From positions 3,162,001-3,226,000 of the forward strand of contig OZ004592.1 of NCBI GenBank assembly GCA_963924555.1: a stretch of DNA of 64,000 nucleotides, given 5' to 3'. The notes below the pieces were generated by a model that worked only from the letters and a program-made list of their open reading frames with translations, was not told where the DNA came from and made no database searches. Numbering within the stretch: position 1 is the stretch's first letter; each line of letters begins with the position of its first letter. The stretch comes from Crambe crambe. Lineage: Eukaryota; Porifera; Demospongiae; Poecilosclerida; Crambeidae. A program made the translations under genes and the position numbers. Of this stretch, positions 1-12,100 are shown piece by piece.

Positions 1-164
1 CAGTGCATCTGGAAGGAACTGCCACAGTATTCCATTCTTCATTCTCTTCGTCCACACAAATCCTGCGATAAACTCTCACTACCTTGTCTTCATTCATTTC
101 TCCCGCCAGCTGCATATTTCGCGCGCGTAAAATTATTGCACGCATGCGTGAATGGAGATTCCCC

Positions 165-3100
165 ATGGAGATCGATAAAGTGGAAGGTGTGAGTAGTCTG
201 GCATAGCACCGCCCACCGACTTGAGTAGTGGTCTGGTGACATACAATACAACGAGTTGTGCCGTTTAGCAGGAAAACTGCTAAATCAATGAATATCATTA
301 AATGACGTTTAATGACGTAAAATTACGCAAACACTTGGCGCCTTTTCCTGTAAGTTCGCGCGCTAAAATTATACCTGCCATGCGTCCCAATTAAATTAAG
401 AATAACTATGACAACTGTGATGTCACTGGCTGATATAATACCGCTTCCTACGACACTTCCTGTTAGTAACGCGCGTGCGCATTAGAATCCGCCGGCACAA
501 CTCGTTGTATTGTATGTCACCAGACCACCTACTCAAGTCGGTGGGCGGTGCTGTGCCAGACTAAGGTGTGAGAAGAAGTAATCGCTATTGCAGCATTTGT
601 AATCGCAGATTTGCATCCCCGAGCAAGTTGAAAAGACATTGCCAGTCTCGATGCCATAATTTACGGATTTTGAGTTTAAAGATACTAGCTGAGGTACATC
701 TAGCTAAGTGTATATACTTTCCTGTAGCTTAAATTTCATACATGCAGGGTGCTAAAAAATCAGGAACCAATGCTGATGAAGGAGAGTATCAAAGTACATT
801 ATATCTAGCTATGTAAAATACCTTGACACTAACTATATGCAATGACTATGTCTATGACAGAAACAATTGCTGGGATTCAAGACAACATTACAAGTACAAG
901 TGAAGGTACTAAAATAGTACTCATGTTAGTGATGTATGATGCACTTTAATCCAATATAGACAACAATGCTAGTGATAGGGACTCAGATTTTGATGATGGT
1001 GGTATGTTATAGGTATAACTATACCAGCACAGCCATAGCTAATTGTGCTGCTATACTATTGGAAGTTGCAGACAATTTGGAAAATGAAGAAAGTGTAAGA
1101 GTAAGACTTGCTGAACATGACATGACTGATTTCAGTCCATTTACATCAACTGCTTCTGCTTTGCTGTACATGATGTTGCACTCACCAAGACCCATGGTAT
1201 AGATGGATTATACTATTGCTATGATCTAATTATTGTAATAACACATGTAGGGTGAAACTCATTTAAAGTTCGTCATATTTGCAATGCAACAGATATTTCC
1301 AACTGCACCTAGCCTAACACAGCTCAAGGCAATCAATGACTTACCTGCATTTGCTTCTCCTGGAAAGGTATTAGCTAGTGTGATGTTCTAAGTTTCCAAA
1401 TTTTTTTTACAGTTTTATAGTGCAAATGGTATACCCTTTTACTGTAACATGCCAGAAGAAGCTGTGAGAAGGTGTATGTGCAATCCAAGGATTGCTTCAC
1501 TTATTAAGCGCTACCCAGTGATGATGGAAGAGGATGAAACTATAAGGTTAAAGAACATGTGACATTGCAAAAATCAGAGTATATATTATTATTTTTAGTG
1601 AGTTGTATGAAGCAGATAGATGGCATTCTGAGAAGCGTCTCTGGACTCCTATGATAATATTAAAGGATGGACAGCACATTTTTATTGGTGATATTATTGA
1701 CTTGAGACTTGAAGACTCCCAGGAAATATTGTGCAGTGGTAAAGTAGTGAATTTTGTTGAGGTAATGATGGCTGTAGCTACATATAAACGATTAATTTTT
1801 GACTTTTCTTGCAGAGAAATGGATTAATGCATGTGCTATTTCATGCCATTAAGTTCTCCAAACTAAGTGGACTGTATATATTAGAAGAAGATGTTAGCAT
1901 AATATTGTGCACCTCAATCGCTGGGCCTTCTACCTTGTGCATGAGCAGGGATGTGCTTATAAAAGAAACGAGTAATGGAGACTTCAAACAATTAACTGAA
2001 ACTGTAAGGAAAAAATTTAAGTAATAGCTAGCTACCATTACATATTATAGTTTTTTCAATAGGAATGGAAAGAATTTTGCTCTATCTCAAGCTTAAAATC
2101 AAGTTATGTTCCAATTGTGACAATTCCACTGCTTCTTTTTTGTGATGATACTAGTGGAAACACAAGTAAACAGTGGAACAAGTTTATTGTGTGGAATTTA
2201 ATATTAGCAGGTATTTAAGGTTGTATGAGTAAGTTGCTTGCTATAGTTGAAAAAATATGTGACATGAATGTTATATAGGATTACCTCAGAGTGAAAAAAA
2301 CAGATTGGAAAACATACATTTCTTGGGATGTTCTAATAAAGTTGGTGCTTTGTCACTGGTTGAGCCCTTAGTAGAGAACTTGCTGCAGTTAGAAAGGGGC
2401 ATAGAAATGTATGATGCATATTTGGAGCAAAATGTCATTGTGATAGCTCCAGTGATGTTTATTATGGCTGACAATCCCATGAGCTCAGAACTCTGCAATC
2501 ATCTTGGTAATACTGCAAGAAAGTTCTGTAGGATATGTTCAGTAAGTGTACAATTAATACAAGCATAACAATTATCACTCACCACAGGCAGATAAAGAGG
2601 AAAGGCCTGAATCAATAGCAAGGTTACGATCCAAGAAACAAGCATCAGCACAGCTATTGCTCATAAATAAACAAGCAACTAACAAAGGCAGACTCTCAGA
2701 GACTACTAAATATGGGTTAAGGGATAGCTACAACCCACTGAATAAGTTGAGTGTAGATTTGTACAGGTAAGTGCATGCACAATTGAATTTGCAAATAATT
2801 GTACATAATTATCATTAAATATTTTAGAAGTACACCAGTTGAGTGCTTGCACACAATTTTACTTGGCCCAGTGAAATACCTTCTACGAGAACTAATGAAT
2901 AGACTTACACCAGGAGAGAAGGCTATCATTATGTCGAAAACGGATTCTTTCCATTTCTCGGGTGTAAGACCAAAGATCAGTGGAAAGTCAATTTGTCAGT
3001 ATGTGCATGATTTATGTTGTGATGGTATTGCACTTAATCTGGAAAATCATAGTTACACCAATTCTCTCGTTGGAAGAGACTTTAAGGCGTGGGCCCAAGT

Positions 3101-4767
3101 GGGAATATTCATTGTGTGGCCACTGCTCACAACAAGTGAGAAAAATGTTTGGCTCTCTCTCGCAAAGGTGATAAGAATAATTAAGTAGCTAGCTAGAGTG
3201 CTTATAGACCCTTTACTGTTTATAGGTGTTCAGGCTTGCTTATTGTAAGCCATTCTGCAAAAATGATTTTAAAGCTGCACAGCAAACTTGTGAAGACTTA
3301 ATAACATCAGTGAAAGCACACAATAGTGTTCTACTAAATAAACCTAAATTTCATCTTCTGCTGCACTTACCCCAGAATATGTTAGACTTTGGAAGAACAG
3401 CCTCATTCAACACAGAAAGGTATATATAGCTCTGCTATAATAATAATGTTGTTGCAAACTGGCAAACCTAACATGTCATGTAACTGGTCAATCCTTTAAC
3501 TGGACGTGCAGCAACATTACTATATTCAGCTGTGTCATGAGTATACATAACAGGCTATTTGTTTGGAAAATCGAGAAAATGTTGTGGCCTCAAATAAATT
3601 AACATGTGCACAATAATTATGCATGTGCATGCGAAAGAGGCGAGCAGTGAGCCTACACAGCTCGTTATCAAAAGAGATTGTAAACAGGCTTCCCCATTCA
3701 TGTTACATAAATGAGCATATCCTATAGTATTCGTAACACTTAAAATTTTATACTGTGTGTTTGTGACCATTAACAGGTGCGAGTCTTTCAATGGACTCAT
3801 GAGATTGCACAATGTTCATTCTAACAGACATGCTTCCAGTCATGATGTTGCAGTCCAATTCACCTACCTAGAACACTTGAGAAATATTCTGGAAGGAGGA
3901 TCAAGGTATGTATACATGTGTGCAATAGTACACCTGTCTGTATACGTAGTATCATACAAGGCATATATGCAGGATTGGCCCTGGACTGAAGTCCTTAGCT
4001 GCTACACCCGAGGTGCAGAAGTACTTATTTGGAAGAACTTCAAAGGAAGTTTTGCCTGACAAGACAATCTACACACCGGGTGTCTTGAGAAAGGTGTGTA
4101 GCTACTTTTTGCTATGAGGCTTTGACACGGTTATAGTGCATGGCATTCTGCAGGATGACGATAACAAATGTACATTTATGGACACTCCACTTAAAACCAT
4201 TAATGGAACTACTACAACACCTCAATTCATAGGAGGAAACATGCATAATGATTGCATTTCTTGCCAAGATGAAGTGTCTCTTTTCAAGGCGACTGAAGTG
4301 ACACATATGGAGATGAGTTATGTTGGTGACTATGTTTCTTACAGAGGAGAGGATGAGGAGGTATACACTGTAGCATTGTATGCAAACAAACCAACTATTG
4401 TCCCTATAATATACAGGTAGAGTATGGATTGATGTCGGCCTGTGTAAAGCACACTAAAGATCACACCAGCTACTGCGTCCTCCAAAAATTTTGTAAAGTT
4501 TCTGCTGGTGGAGTACCAATAGTGAACGAAATGGACTGTCCTTTATTACAAGCAACAGACAGATTCTATGTAGTTCCTTCTGTGAATGTCATTGGGTCTA
4601 TCTCCATCATACATGAATGTAGCAATTCTTGCGGGGTCCAACAATCAAGAAAAGCTCTAGTTGAAAGAGAAACAATAACTATTTTAGGTGGAACAACTTT
4701 TAAGCACGATGTAATGAACAAGTTCTACTCAGTTAACACATACTGTATTAACTTTTATTCAACTTGA
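165..4767 (+). CDS. C2H2 finger plus transposase-like protein, 19 coding exons, 993 aa
   Basis: Coding exons: 165-186, 566-693, 748-793, 861-905, 960-1001, 1033-1196, 1251-1367, 1413-1546, 1599-1761, 1815-2003, 2063-2210, 2279-2541, 2588-2766, 2828-3167, 3226-3419, 3777-3905, 3973-4093, 4154-4360, 4417-4767. All introns are GT-AG and phases agree throughout, giving one open frame. Residues 14-38 form a zinc finger (C16, C19, H32, then C37 or H38). Later motifs are VIAPVMFIMADNPM with a CRICS pair, PVECLHTILLGPVKYLLREL, SLVGRDFKAW, KPKFHLLLHLPQNM and ESFNGLMRLHNVHSNR. From memory these match, in this order, a large basidiomycete family with an N-terminal C2H2 finger thought to be transposase-related. 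The function here is unknown; it could be a domesticated transposase or a mobile gene whose ends I cannot see. The first intron is a MITE with its target duplications. The open frame over 19 exons argues for selection or recent arrival. The exon 3 (748-793) donor is the least certain junction. Confidence 0.72.
194..563. mobile_element. Mutator-type MITE, 370 bp, 9-bp target duplication, in first coding exon
   Basis: Inverted repeats of about 68 bp begin TAGTCTGGC and end GCCAGACTA. They are flanked directly by aggtgtgag at 185-193 and 564-572, a perfect 9-bp duplication. Nine-bp duplications with long inverted repeats are typical of Mutator-like elements. No coding capacity. The core (ctaaatcaatgaatatcatt and repeated tgacgt) is shared with the elements at 47353-47810 and 33909-34317, so it is one family. 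Confidence 0.88.
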
Positions 4768-5014
4768 GGAATTATTATTATCATTAATAATTAAAAGCAT
4801 CATGATGTTCATGTTGTACACTGGACCTGTATCATGTTGTACACTGGACCTGTATCATGTTGCAAGCACATGTTGTAGAGACTTGAGCCTTAAACACCCG
4901 GATCAACATGTGTACACAGGTGTTGGTCCATGTTGGTACATGTTGATACGTTACTGGGAGGAATTGGCTGTGTAATATAAAAAGTATTGTAAATGTACGC
5001 TGGCGTGTAGACTG
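4768..5014. other. Intergenic, with a short tandem duplication
   Basis: Follows the stop codon of the first gene. A 23-bp unit beginning atgttgtacactggacctgt is repeated at 4811-4833 and 4834-4856. Several further atgttg words follow. No gene seen. Confidence 0.5.
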
Positions 5015-6115
5015 TATAAGAGGTTTTACGGGATTGGAAACGCCCAATGAACTGCACAACCGAGGCGCGCGCGTTGACAGATGCGCACGCGCATGCAGCA
5101 TTAATTATATTAATGGCCGTGAAAGGAGATCAATATTCACTCCTTTCAAGGCAGTTAAAGTGATGTTCTGCCCCTACAGCTCACAGAATAGTACAAGTAA
5201 GCTAAGGGGAAGGTATTGAAGAAGTGAAGAGTCAGAGAGTTGAAGTTGGAGAGTCTGAGGAAGGAAGTTATTAATTATTCATAACTTTTTTCCTTGTAAT
5301 TATAACTATGAGTACCTATCATTGCTCATTATACATTAATTTTATGTGATTGATTTGAAAGAAAGGCCAGAATGACTTTTGGTATTAAAATTAGACATAA
5401 ATTCATTATTATTATAACTAGATAATTTTGCCCCAAAGTTATCCACCAGTTTCTGCTCAGTTCGCCCTCATCAGCATTATTGCAATACTTCCAGCTTTTG
5501 GCTGTTGGATTTTGACACCATCCATCTCAAGAATTCGGCTCAGTCAGCTGTCCTGTGGACCCTATGGATATTAGGGGGGAAATATAGTAAGCTTGCCATC
5601 TCCATAGGATGACTATTGTATAGAAAACAAATGCACCAATTCCATTTACTGTTCTATCCTTTCCCTGAAATTACTAATACAGTTGCAATATTGTTAATCT
5701 ATTTCTTGGGAGAGGGATTACAGTTTTAACACCACTTGCAAATGCTAGAGACAATATATGTCAGCTAATACAAAAACTAACATTACTATTCCATGTAGCT
5801 AAGGTTTACATGCCTTTTGATCAGAAAATGGGCAACAGCAATTGATTCCATCAAGCGTGAGAGGGATTACAGTCCCATTAACCACCACAGTAGTATTTGT
5901 AGGAATAAACTCGAAAATCTGAGCTAAAATTTATTTCATACAGTAAATCTATGCCCTAGTGTATTATAGTATCATTGGCATAAGTCTTACCTCACGGATC
6001 TTGTCAGAACAGCAACTTTGACAAAAGTGCTATGTCATTCAGCTGTCAACGCGCCTCGGTTGTTAGTTGCTAACGAGAGCACGTGATCCGTTTCCAATCC
6101 CGTAAACCTCTTATA
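5015..6115. mobile_element. Inverted-repeat element, about 1.1 kb, non-coding
   Basis: The left end TATAAGAGGTTTTACGGGAT (5015) reappears inverted at 6088-6115. Parts of the next segment (gaggcgcg and gttgacag near 5063-5080, inverted near 6045-6060) also pair. A TA duplication is possible but not certain. The inside has only short frames, so it looks like a non-autonomous DNA transposon of unknown superfamily. Confidence 0.65.
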
Positions 6116-6119
6116 TCTA

Positions 6120-6430
6120 TGATTGATTTCTACATCGCTTTATTTATAGCGTGGTGGATAGCTAGTGGATTGTAGGCACTAGACATATTTAAGTGCTTTG
6201 TGGTAAGTATTTAGCTTTCTATACATGCAGCTGCCTGCCACTCCACTTACATAACTCAACAGCAAGGCATAAATCTCAACATCTCTACAACCTTTTGGGC
6301 AGCAGGCACAAGAGGCTTATCTAAGCGGCTTGTATGCACTAGGCTTATCTAAGTGCTTTGAGGTAAGCATGTATGCAGCTGCCTGCCACCATTACATGAC
6401 TCTTAGCAATATCAAGCACTGAAGCCTATC
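6120..6430. repeat. Dispersed repeat with internal near-duplication
   Basis: The segment around aggcttatctaagtgctttg and gcagctgcctgccac occurs twice here (about 6170-6245 and 6310-6400). Inverted relatives occur near 47210-47290 and 63285-63345. No coding potential. A GAT/AAT microsatellite follows at about 6749-6790. Confidence 0.55.
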
Positions 6431-6836
6431 AGCTACTTTAATTGCTCACTTGCTCACTGTCAAATGCTGCACATTGCTACAGATACTCAACAGCAAATGA
6501 AAATCGTTGAAGAATACTTGCTTGCTCACTCGCTGTCAACTGAATGTTGAACATTGCCCTAGTTTAGTAATTTTCCTCCCTAGCTCCATCCCTGTACTGT
6601 AGATCTGCATCTTCTGGTACATACTTTGTTAGGCCTAATCCAGTTCGATTCAGAATAGTGATAATTTAGTAGCCTTGTATGAAACAATCCCTACATTTAT
6701 ATCCCCTAGCTACTTAACCTTCTAGTTAATCTTTTTCTGTGCTCACTTGATGATGATGATGATGATGATGATAATAATAATAATAATAATTCAATAGAAT
6801 TAAATTAGCTTAAATGTTTCATAAATGTTATTATAC

Positions 6837-7050
6837 TTTAACTCATGCCACATTCTCAATTGGTTGCAGTCTGGAGGAGCTTCAATGATGGTTGTATGCT
6901 TCAGATCACTTTGCTATGTTGTTCCAAAGGTTGAAGGATGAAGTTCACCCTGATGAAGGCTAGAGTATTCTGGTCGAAACGTTGGTGGTTTGTTTCATAA
7001 GCTAATTTTATGAGAACTAATTCTATTGAATTTTTTATCATGTTAGCTGA

Positions 7051-7124
<74 letters not shown>

Positions 7125-7406
7125 TAAATGAATAAATAAATAAATAATGGCTATAAATTTGTGGTGGCCAGGGCCACCGATAATTTTCTAGAAATCATAG
7201 GCCAAAAAATTGTAATGTCTGTTAATATTCTGCAATATCTCTCCAACCTGGCCACCCTTTCTTCCTACACCATCTTCCTCCTAATTCCTTAAACATGGAA
7301 TATTTTTCATCCTTTGGAACAACATAGCAAAGTGATCTGAAGCATACAACCATCATTGAAGCTCCTCCAGACTGCAACCAATTGAGAATGTGGCATGAGT
7401 TAAAAG
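6837..7406. repeat. Foldback repeat with about 95-bp arms
   Basis: The arm at 6837-6932 (contains cattctcaattggttgcagt) recurs inverted at 7307-7406. The spacer holds a hammerhead-like motif (6946-6987), an AAT-rich microsatellite (about 7050-7146) and an inverted fragment near attctattgaatt. Probably a non-autonomous element or a tail-to-tail pair of one repeat. Confidence 0.7.
6946..6987 (+). ncRNA. Hammerhead-ribozyme-like motif (minimal type I)
   Basis: Core CTGATGA (6950-6956), then stem II ggctag / ctggtc with two wobble pairs, then GAAACGTT, then ggtg that can pair with cacc just before the core to form stem I. This is the arrangement of the short type I hammerheads known in Penelope-like retroelements and other animal repeats. 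Stem III would be almost absent, as in those minimal forms. Activity is inferred from sequence only. Confidence 0.45.
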
Positions 7407-8632
7407 TATAACATTTATGAAGTAGCTATATTTCAGTGACTTCTGAGTTTGTCCCTTTATAGTTTGCTGAAAGATTACACTCTTGGGATTAGCACTTGGC
7501 TATGGGATCTAGCGAATCTACCACATGAGATGAATTTCTTGTAATTAAGTATCTTGCACCACACTTTGCAAATGGGCTATAAACCTTCAGCTATAAACCT
7601 TATGGAGAAACTTCATGCAAGCACGACTCATGTTCTTTTGACAATATAGTAGAAAATGTGATGTAAAATTTTCGTAGCTGTCAAAATCAGTGCAAAGAAT
7701 GACTATTTCTAGATCCATTCTTTGTTATACATTTGTGTGTTCAACAGCAGTTTGCAAAACAGGAGATGTAAAATTGTATAATTTTACTAAGGAATCTTGT
7801 GAATGAATAGACAGTATGGGATACTCCAGGATTGGAGCGCAATGATGAAACTGATAATGGAGAACTCTATAAATTTGGACCTCATCCTGTATTGTGCTAA
7901 AGCCAGTGGAACTGAATCATTGGGTGTGAAAATTCCTAGATATGATAGGGCATTATGACCTGAATAGTGAAAAGTGATGGAGAAGGTGATAGCTGATGTT
8001 ATTATTTTGCTATCACAATCTCTTCATCACCAAATTTGTCTTCAACACCACCTCTGCTAGACAGCCTGGGGAAGCTAGAGGTTAGACCTTTGCAAAACCT
8101 TTGACTGCAAGGGACCAAATAATCTGGTGTATAAAAAAATACCATTAAGCTTGCAAATGCTTTCTTTTCTGTAGGAGCCCTTACTAACTGACAAGTTTGT
8201 CTAGACTTGATCATCATTTGGGGTTACTTTGTATTGGTTATTATATCAAGCAGTTATTTAGCTATTGTGGTTAATAGCTCTCTGCTTTCTCAAGATTCTG
8301 TGACTTTATAGCTTCTGTTCTGGGCTTTCTCTCTTGCTGCTGATCAGGTATACCCTCTGGTCTCGCTGTTTCATGTTAATTTTCTTGCTCCAAGTACGAT
8401 CGTTAACTTACCTAGCTACTGCCTCTAACTTACCTAGCCTTGTGTTCTTGCTATTTAACTCTCTTGCTGTCTTTTCACTGAAACGATCTTTGTACCCTCT
8501 GCTCGCTAACTAAGGCTTTCGTGTTGGTTGTCTACTTTCTCAAATGATCTTCTTATCTGCAACGCTGAGCTTTCGCTGCTTTATTTTTAGCTATCTAAGA
8601 GGGCCTGGGGCCGGCCGGGGAAGAGTCGAGGC
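7407..8632. other. Intergenic, no gene recognised
   Basis: Only short frames without family resemblance. A fragment near 8598-8632 (agagggcctgggg, then tcgaggcta) resembles the end of the element at 32040-32658 and is probably a decayed terminus of that MITE family. Confidence 0.45.
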
Positions 8633-8641
8633 TACTCAGCT

Positions 8642-9090
8642 GCGATTTTTTAATTTGGGCTCAGTTTGGGGGTCAAAGGTCAACCAATTGTATGCGCATG
8701 CGCTAAGAACTTAGAAAAATTACATGCCTGAAAAATAAATTCTTGTCTGGGGGGTGAAGGTCACTTTAACAAGTATCTCTGGTGACAACTGCATCTGTTG
8801 AACTTATGTAACGCTACTTTCTTGTTTTGCAAGCCTTCGGTTTGCAGTAAACCATTCGTGACCTTTGACCCCAGTATGTGCTGACAGCAAGTTTCAAGTT
8901 TCTGCTTCGGATCTAAAGCTTTCTGAGACTGGAAACAGAGAAAGAAGGTGGCGAAGAGTCAATCCTGTAGCTTATGGACTCAGAGACAAGAATTTATTTT
9001 CAGGCAAGAAATTTTTCTTAAGTTCGTAGCGCATGCGCATACAATTGGTTGACCTTTGACCCCCAAACTGAGCCCAAATTAAAAAATCGC
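8642..9090. mobile_element. Mutator-type MITE, 449 bp, just upstream of UTP4
   Basis: Inverted repeats of about 105 bp begin GCGATTTTTTAATTTGGGCT and are flanked by a perfect 9-bp duplication tactcagct (8633-8641 and 9091-9099). The right end lies 87 bp before the UTP4 start codon, so the element is in the promoter or 5' UTR. Each arm contains tgcgcatgcgc, which may offer transcription-factor sites. No coding potential. Confidence 0.87.
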
Positions 9091-9177
9091 TACTCAGCTA
9101 CATAGTCATGCGCACGGTAGGGTTCAAAGGTCGTTTTGTGTCCCCTGGCAATCATCCTGTGGCTAACGGCGTGTCAA

Positions 9178-12100
9178 ATGGACCTTCATCGTATTCGTTT
9201 TATTCCTCATCTTCCCCAGCCAATCCACTGCCTGTCTTTCTTTGATAATGATGTGACTAAATTGGCAGTATCTCGTAGTGATGGTAGTTTGGAGGTCTGG
9301 AATTCAATTAATGACAACTTTGTGAAAGAGTTGTGGATCCCTGGCAGAGCAAGTACCTCTATTGAAGCTTTGCAGTGGTGCGGAAAAAGACTGTATACTG
9401 GAAGTCTTTTAGGTACATTATACTTGCACGTTCTCAAGCAAACAGTCATCTCCTTATCAGTTTTTGATGAGTTACAATTTAGAGTAATGAAATCTTATGG
9501 CCTTGGGTATTAGTGCTGGTACAATGTAGGGGAACAACTGGCTACCTGGAAAAAATATTACCAAGAGTGCACTATGCTTATGTATTGGCACAGACAACAA
9601 CCAGAAATAAAAAATGTCAACCATCTACTTTTAATTACGTTGTGTCCTTCAATTAAAAAGGAACAATAGAGCACTACCTGAGGAATTTACCTCTTCATTT
9701 TCACTCTCACTACTTACACAATTCTAATCTCTTGAGCCACCCTACTACATATCTAAAGAAGAAATTCTCTAGGTAATAGGATGATGGCTCATGCATGGCC
9801 TTGAATATAATTATCACACCTAAACTTGAATCAGCTATGGGATTAAAAGTGCTACGTCTGGACAAAATTACTGTGTTATTTCTGTGTTAGTAAATATCGA
9901 AGGCAAGGACTAGCTAGCATCAGAGATTCACTTTTTCAAGCTGTATCTTGGATGCGAGATTTGATAAAAGCTTCAACATGCAATCTTCTGAAGAGGAAAG
10001 ATTTTTAGCTTATGAATTATGATTTGGATACACACACTACCACGCTAAATAGCAGATAGTGAACATGATAATAGTTGGCACATCTAAAATCCATGCTAGC
10101 ATGATAAAGGAACAAATCACTGCTACTCAGAACCAAGCATAGAAATGAGCCTATATTTTTAACTACTGTATGTAGTTATGGTCTGAAAAGCTATCTAATC
10201 TAGAATGGCATGGTCTTTTTTGGAAGTAAAATATGAATCAATATAATTTGAATGGAAACAAGTTAGGGAAATCCTGAAATCAATCGCTAACATTATTTAT
10301 TTATGTACAGGTATAGTGGAAGAGTGGGATTTTGTTAAACTACAGCCTTCACAATCACTTGATTTACATGGAGGACCAATTTGGTGTCTTCAACCAAGTA
10401 CTGACGGATCTTGTATAGCTGCAGGATGCGAGAATGGACAGGTACAGATTTAGAAACCTTAAGACCCTTGGGACTGTGGAGTCTGAGGAGAGTCTCTACT
10501 CCAAGGGCCTTCAGGTTCCTAGAATCCATTGACCACGGTGTCTAAATACCACTGACCGAGGTGTCTAGCATAGCAACTAAAATTTTGAAACTATGGCAAC
10601 TGGCTAAGCCACAAACCTTGAATTCTATTGGTCAAGAGTCAGATACCTAAAGCAACCATCTCTCGAATGATGTTATTTTACCAATGAACTTGACAAGTGT
10701 GGCAACCCCTAGCCAAGATGCACAGGATCACTGCAAAAATCAATGCACAATTGGGCATTTATATTGAACAGGAAGTTTTCCTTGCAGTATCACAGCACAG
10801 CTAGAGGCATTAAGTGGAGTGTCCCTAACTTATCTGTTGATATTTCTAATAGTTGTTAGCTTATCTTTCTTCTGCAGTTCCTCTATTTCATATTAATTAT
10901 CAACCCTCAGCGCATGCGCAAAGATTACAATACTCAGTTTGTGTGTGTATCTGTCACATCTACCGATTAGAATGCTTTGATTTCAACCTTAATAATGTCT
11001 AGACAATACTCTTCAGTGTTTAAATTGAGCTGATTTTTGGAAAAGGGGAAAGAAGAGCAAATTTCCAGCTCCATACTATATAGCCTATACTCTGTGGACT
11101 AGTGTAGAGCAACAGCTTAAATACTCATAGCTAGTTGGAGGGTTTTTAGTGACAAGTCTATGACGATGTTGCTCAGGACAAGCTTTGTGTGGGACAGTGG
11201 CTATTAGCTTCTTACCGTACTGATGGTAATGAGAATGTGGACTCTAATATGGATGGAATGCACATGCCAGTCTAGTACCTCCTGCTCATAATGTAAAATT
11301 AGGGGTGGATTTATGACCACTTCAAAGTTGTTCAAGGTTCCACAGCAGCGGAATTCGGTATCATACTGTGGGTATTCAAACTTTTGACTATGTAGAACAA
11401 TCAACAGCTGATACACAATCAGCTCTGGGAGAATTTGGAAGCCAGAGTGAGCATACAGGTGCTGTACACCTGAACCCATGTTGCGATGTCAGGTATCTGG
11501 CACTTCTTACGGTGATGCGAGTTATAAGATGACTCTGGCATTATTATGATGCTGGTTGAGCTGGTTGGGGCTAAGAGATGAAGCTGTACAGGGAGCTAAT
11601 TTGTTAGGTCAAAATATTGCTGCATATTGTCCATGAGTTTTGGGCAATGGAGGGCAGCTGAAGTTGGTATGGATTGCAGTACCTGTGGAGGTGGTGGCAC
11701 TAGATACTGTTATCAAGGTGGGTCCAGCAAGGCTGGGGGTGAAGGTAGTTGAAACGAGCGAAGATGTAGGATGCAGCAATGGAATCAATGGCTGGAAGAA
11801 AGGAGGCTATGGGTAAAATGGGGCTGGATAAAGTAATAACAGCTCGGCAAGGCCAAAGAGCATAAAAAGCAATGCTGACAAGTAAGTAAGCATTTTAGTC
11901 ATGGCAGAAACCAAGCATGAAATGCAATGCAGCTGGGAGCAGAGTGGGGCAGGAAGGCAAATAGCTGTAGTATATAGAGTAAGTGATCAAAGATTGGACA
12001 CCATGTATTATCGATACACTATATCTCAGGAATGACAGCATGGAGAACCAAGTTTAAACTACCACAATGGAGTATAAACCTTCCTTATTCTGTCACCAAA

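Noticed and set aside
194-563. MITE as a simple gene-killing insertion
   Set aside because: Not excluded, but the AG|GT in both target-duplication copies restores the frame exactly and the rest of the gene is open, so the intron reading is preferred.
165-4767. Fungal contamination as the source of the first gene
   Set aside because: It carries a MITE of a family also present inside the CC2D2A introns, so it belongs to the same genome.
5034-5219. 61-codon plus-strand frame
   Set aside because: It lies across the terminal repeat of the 5015-6115 element and has no family resemblance.
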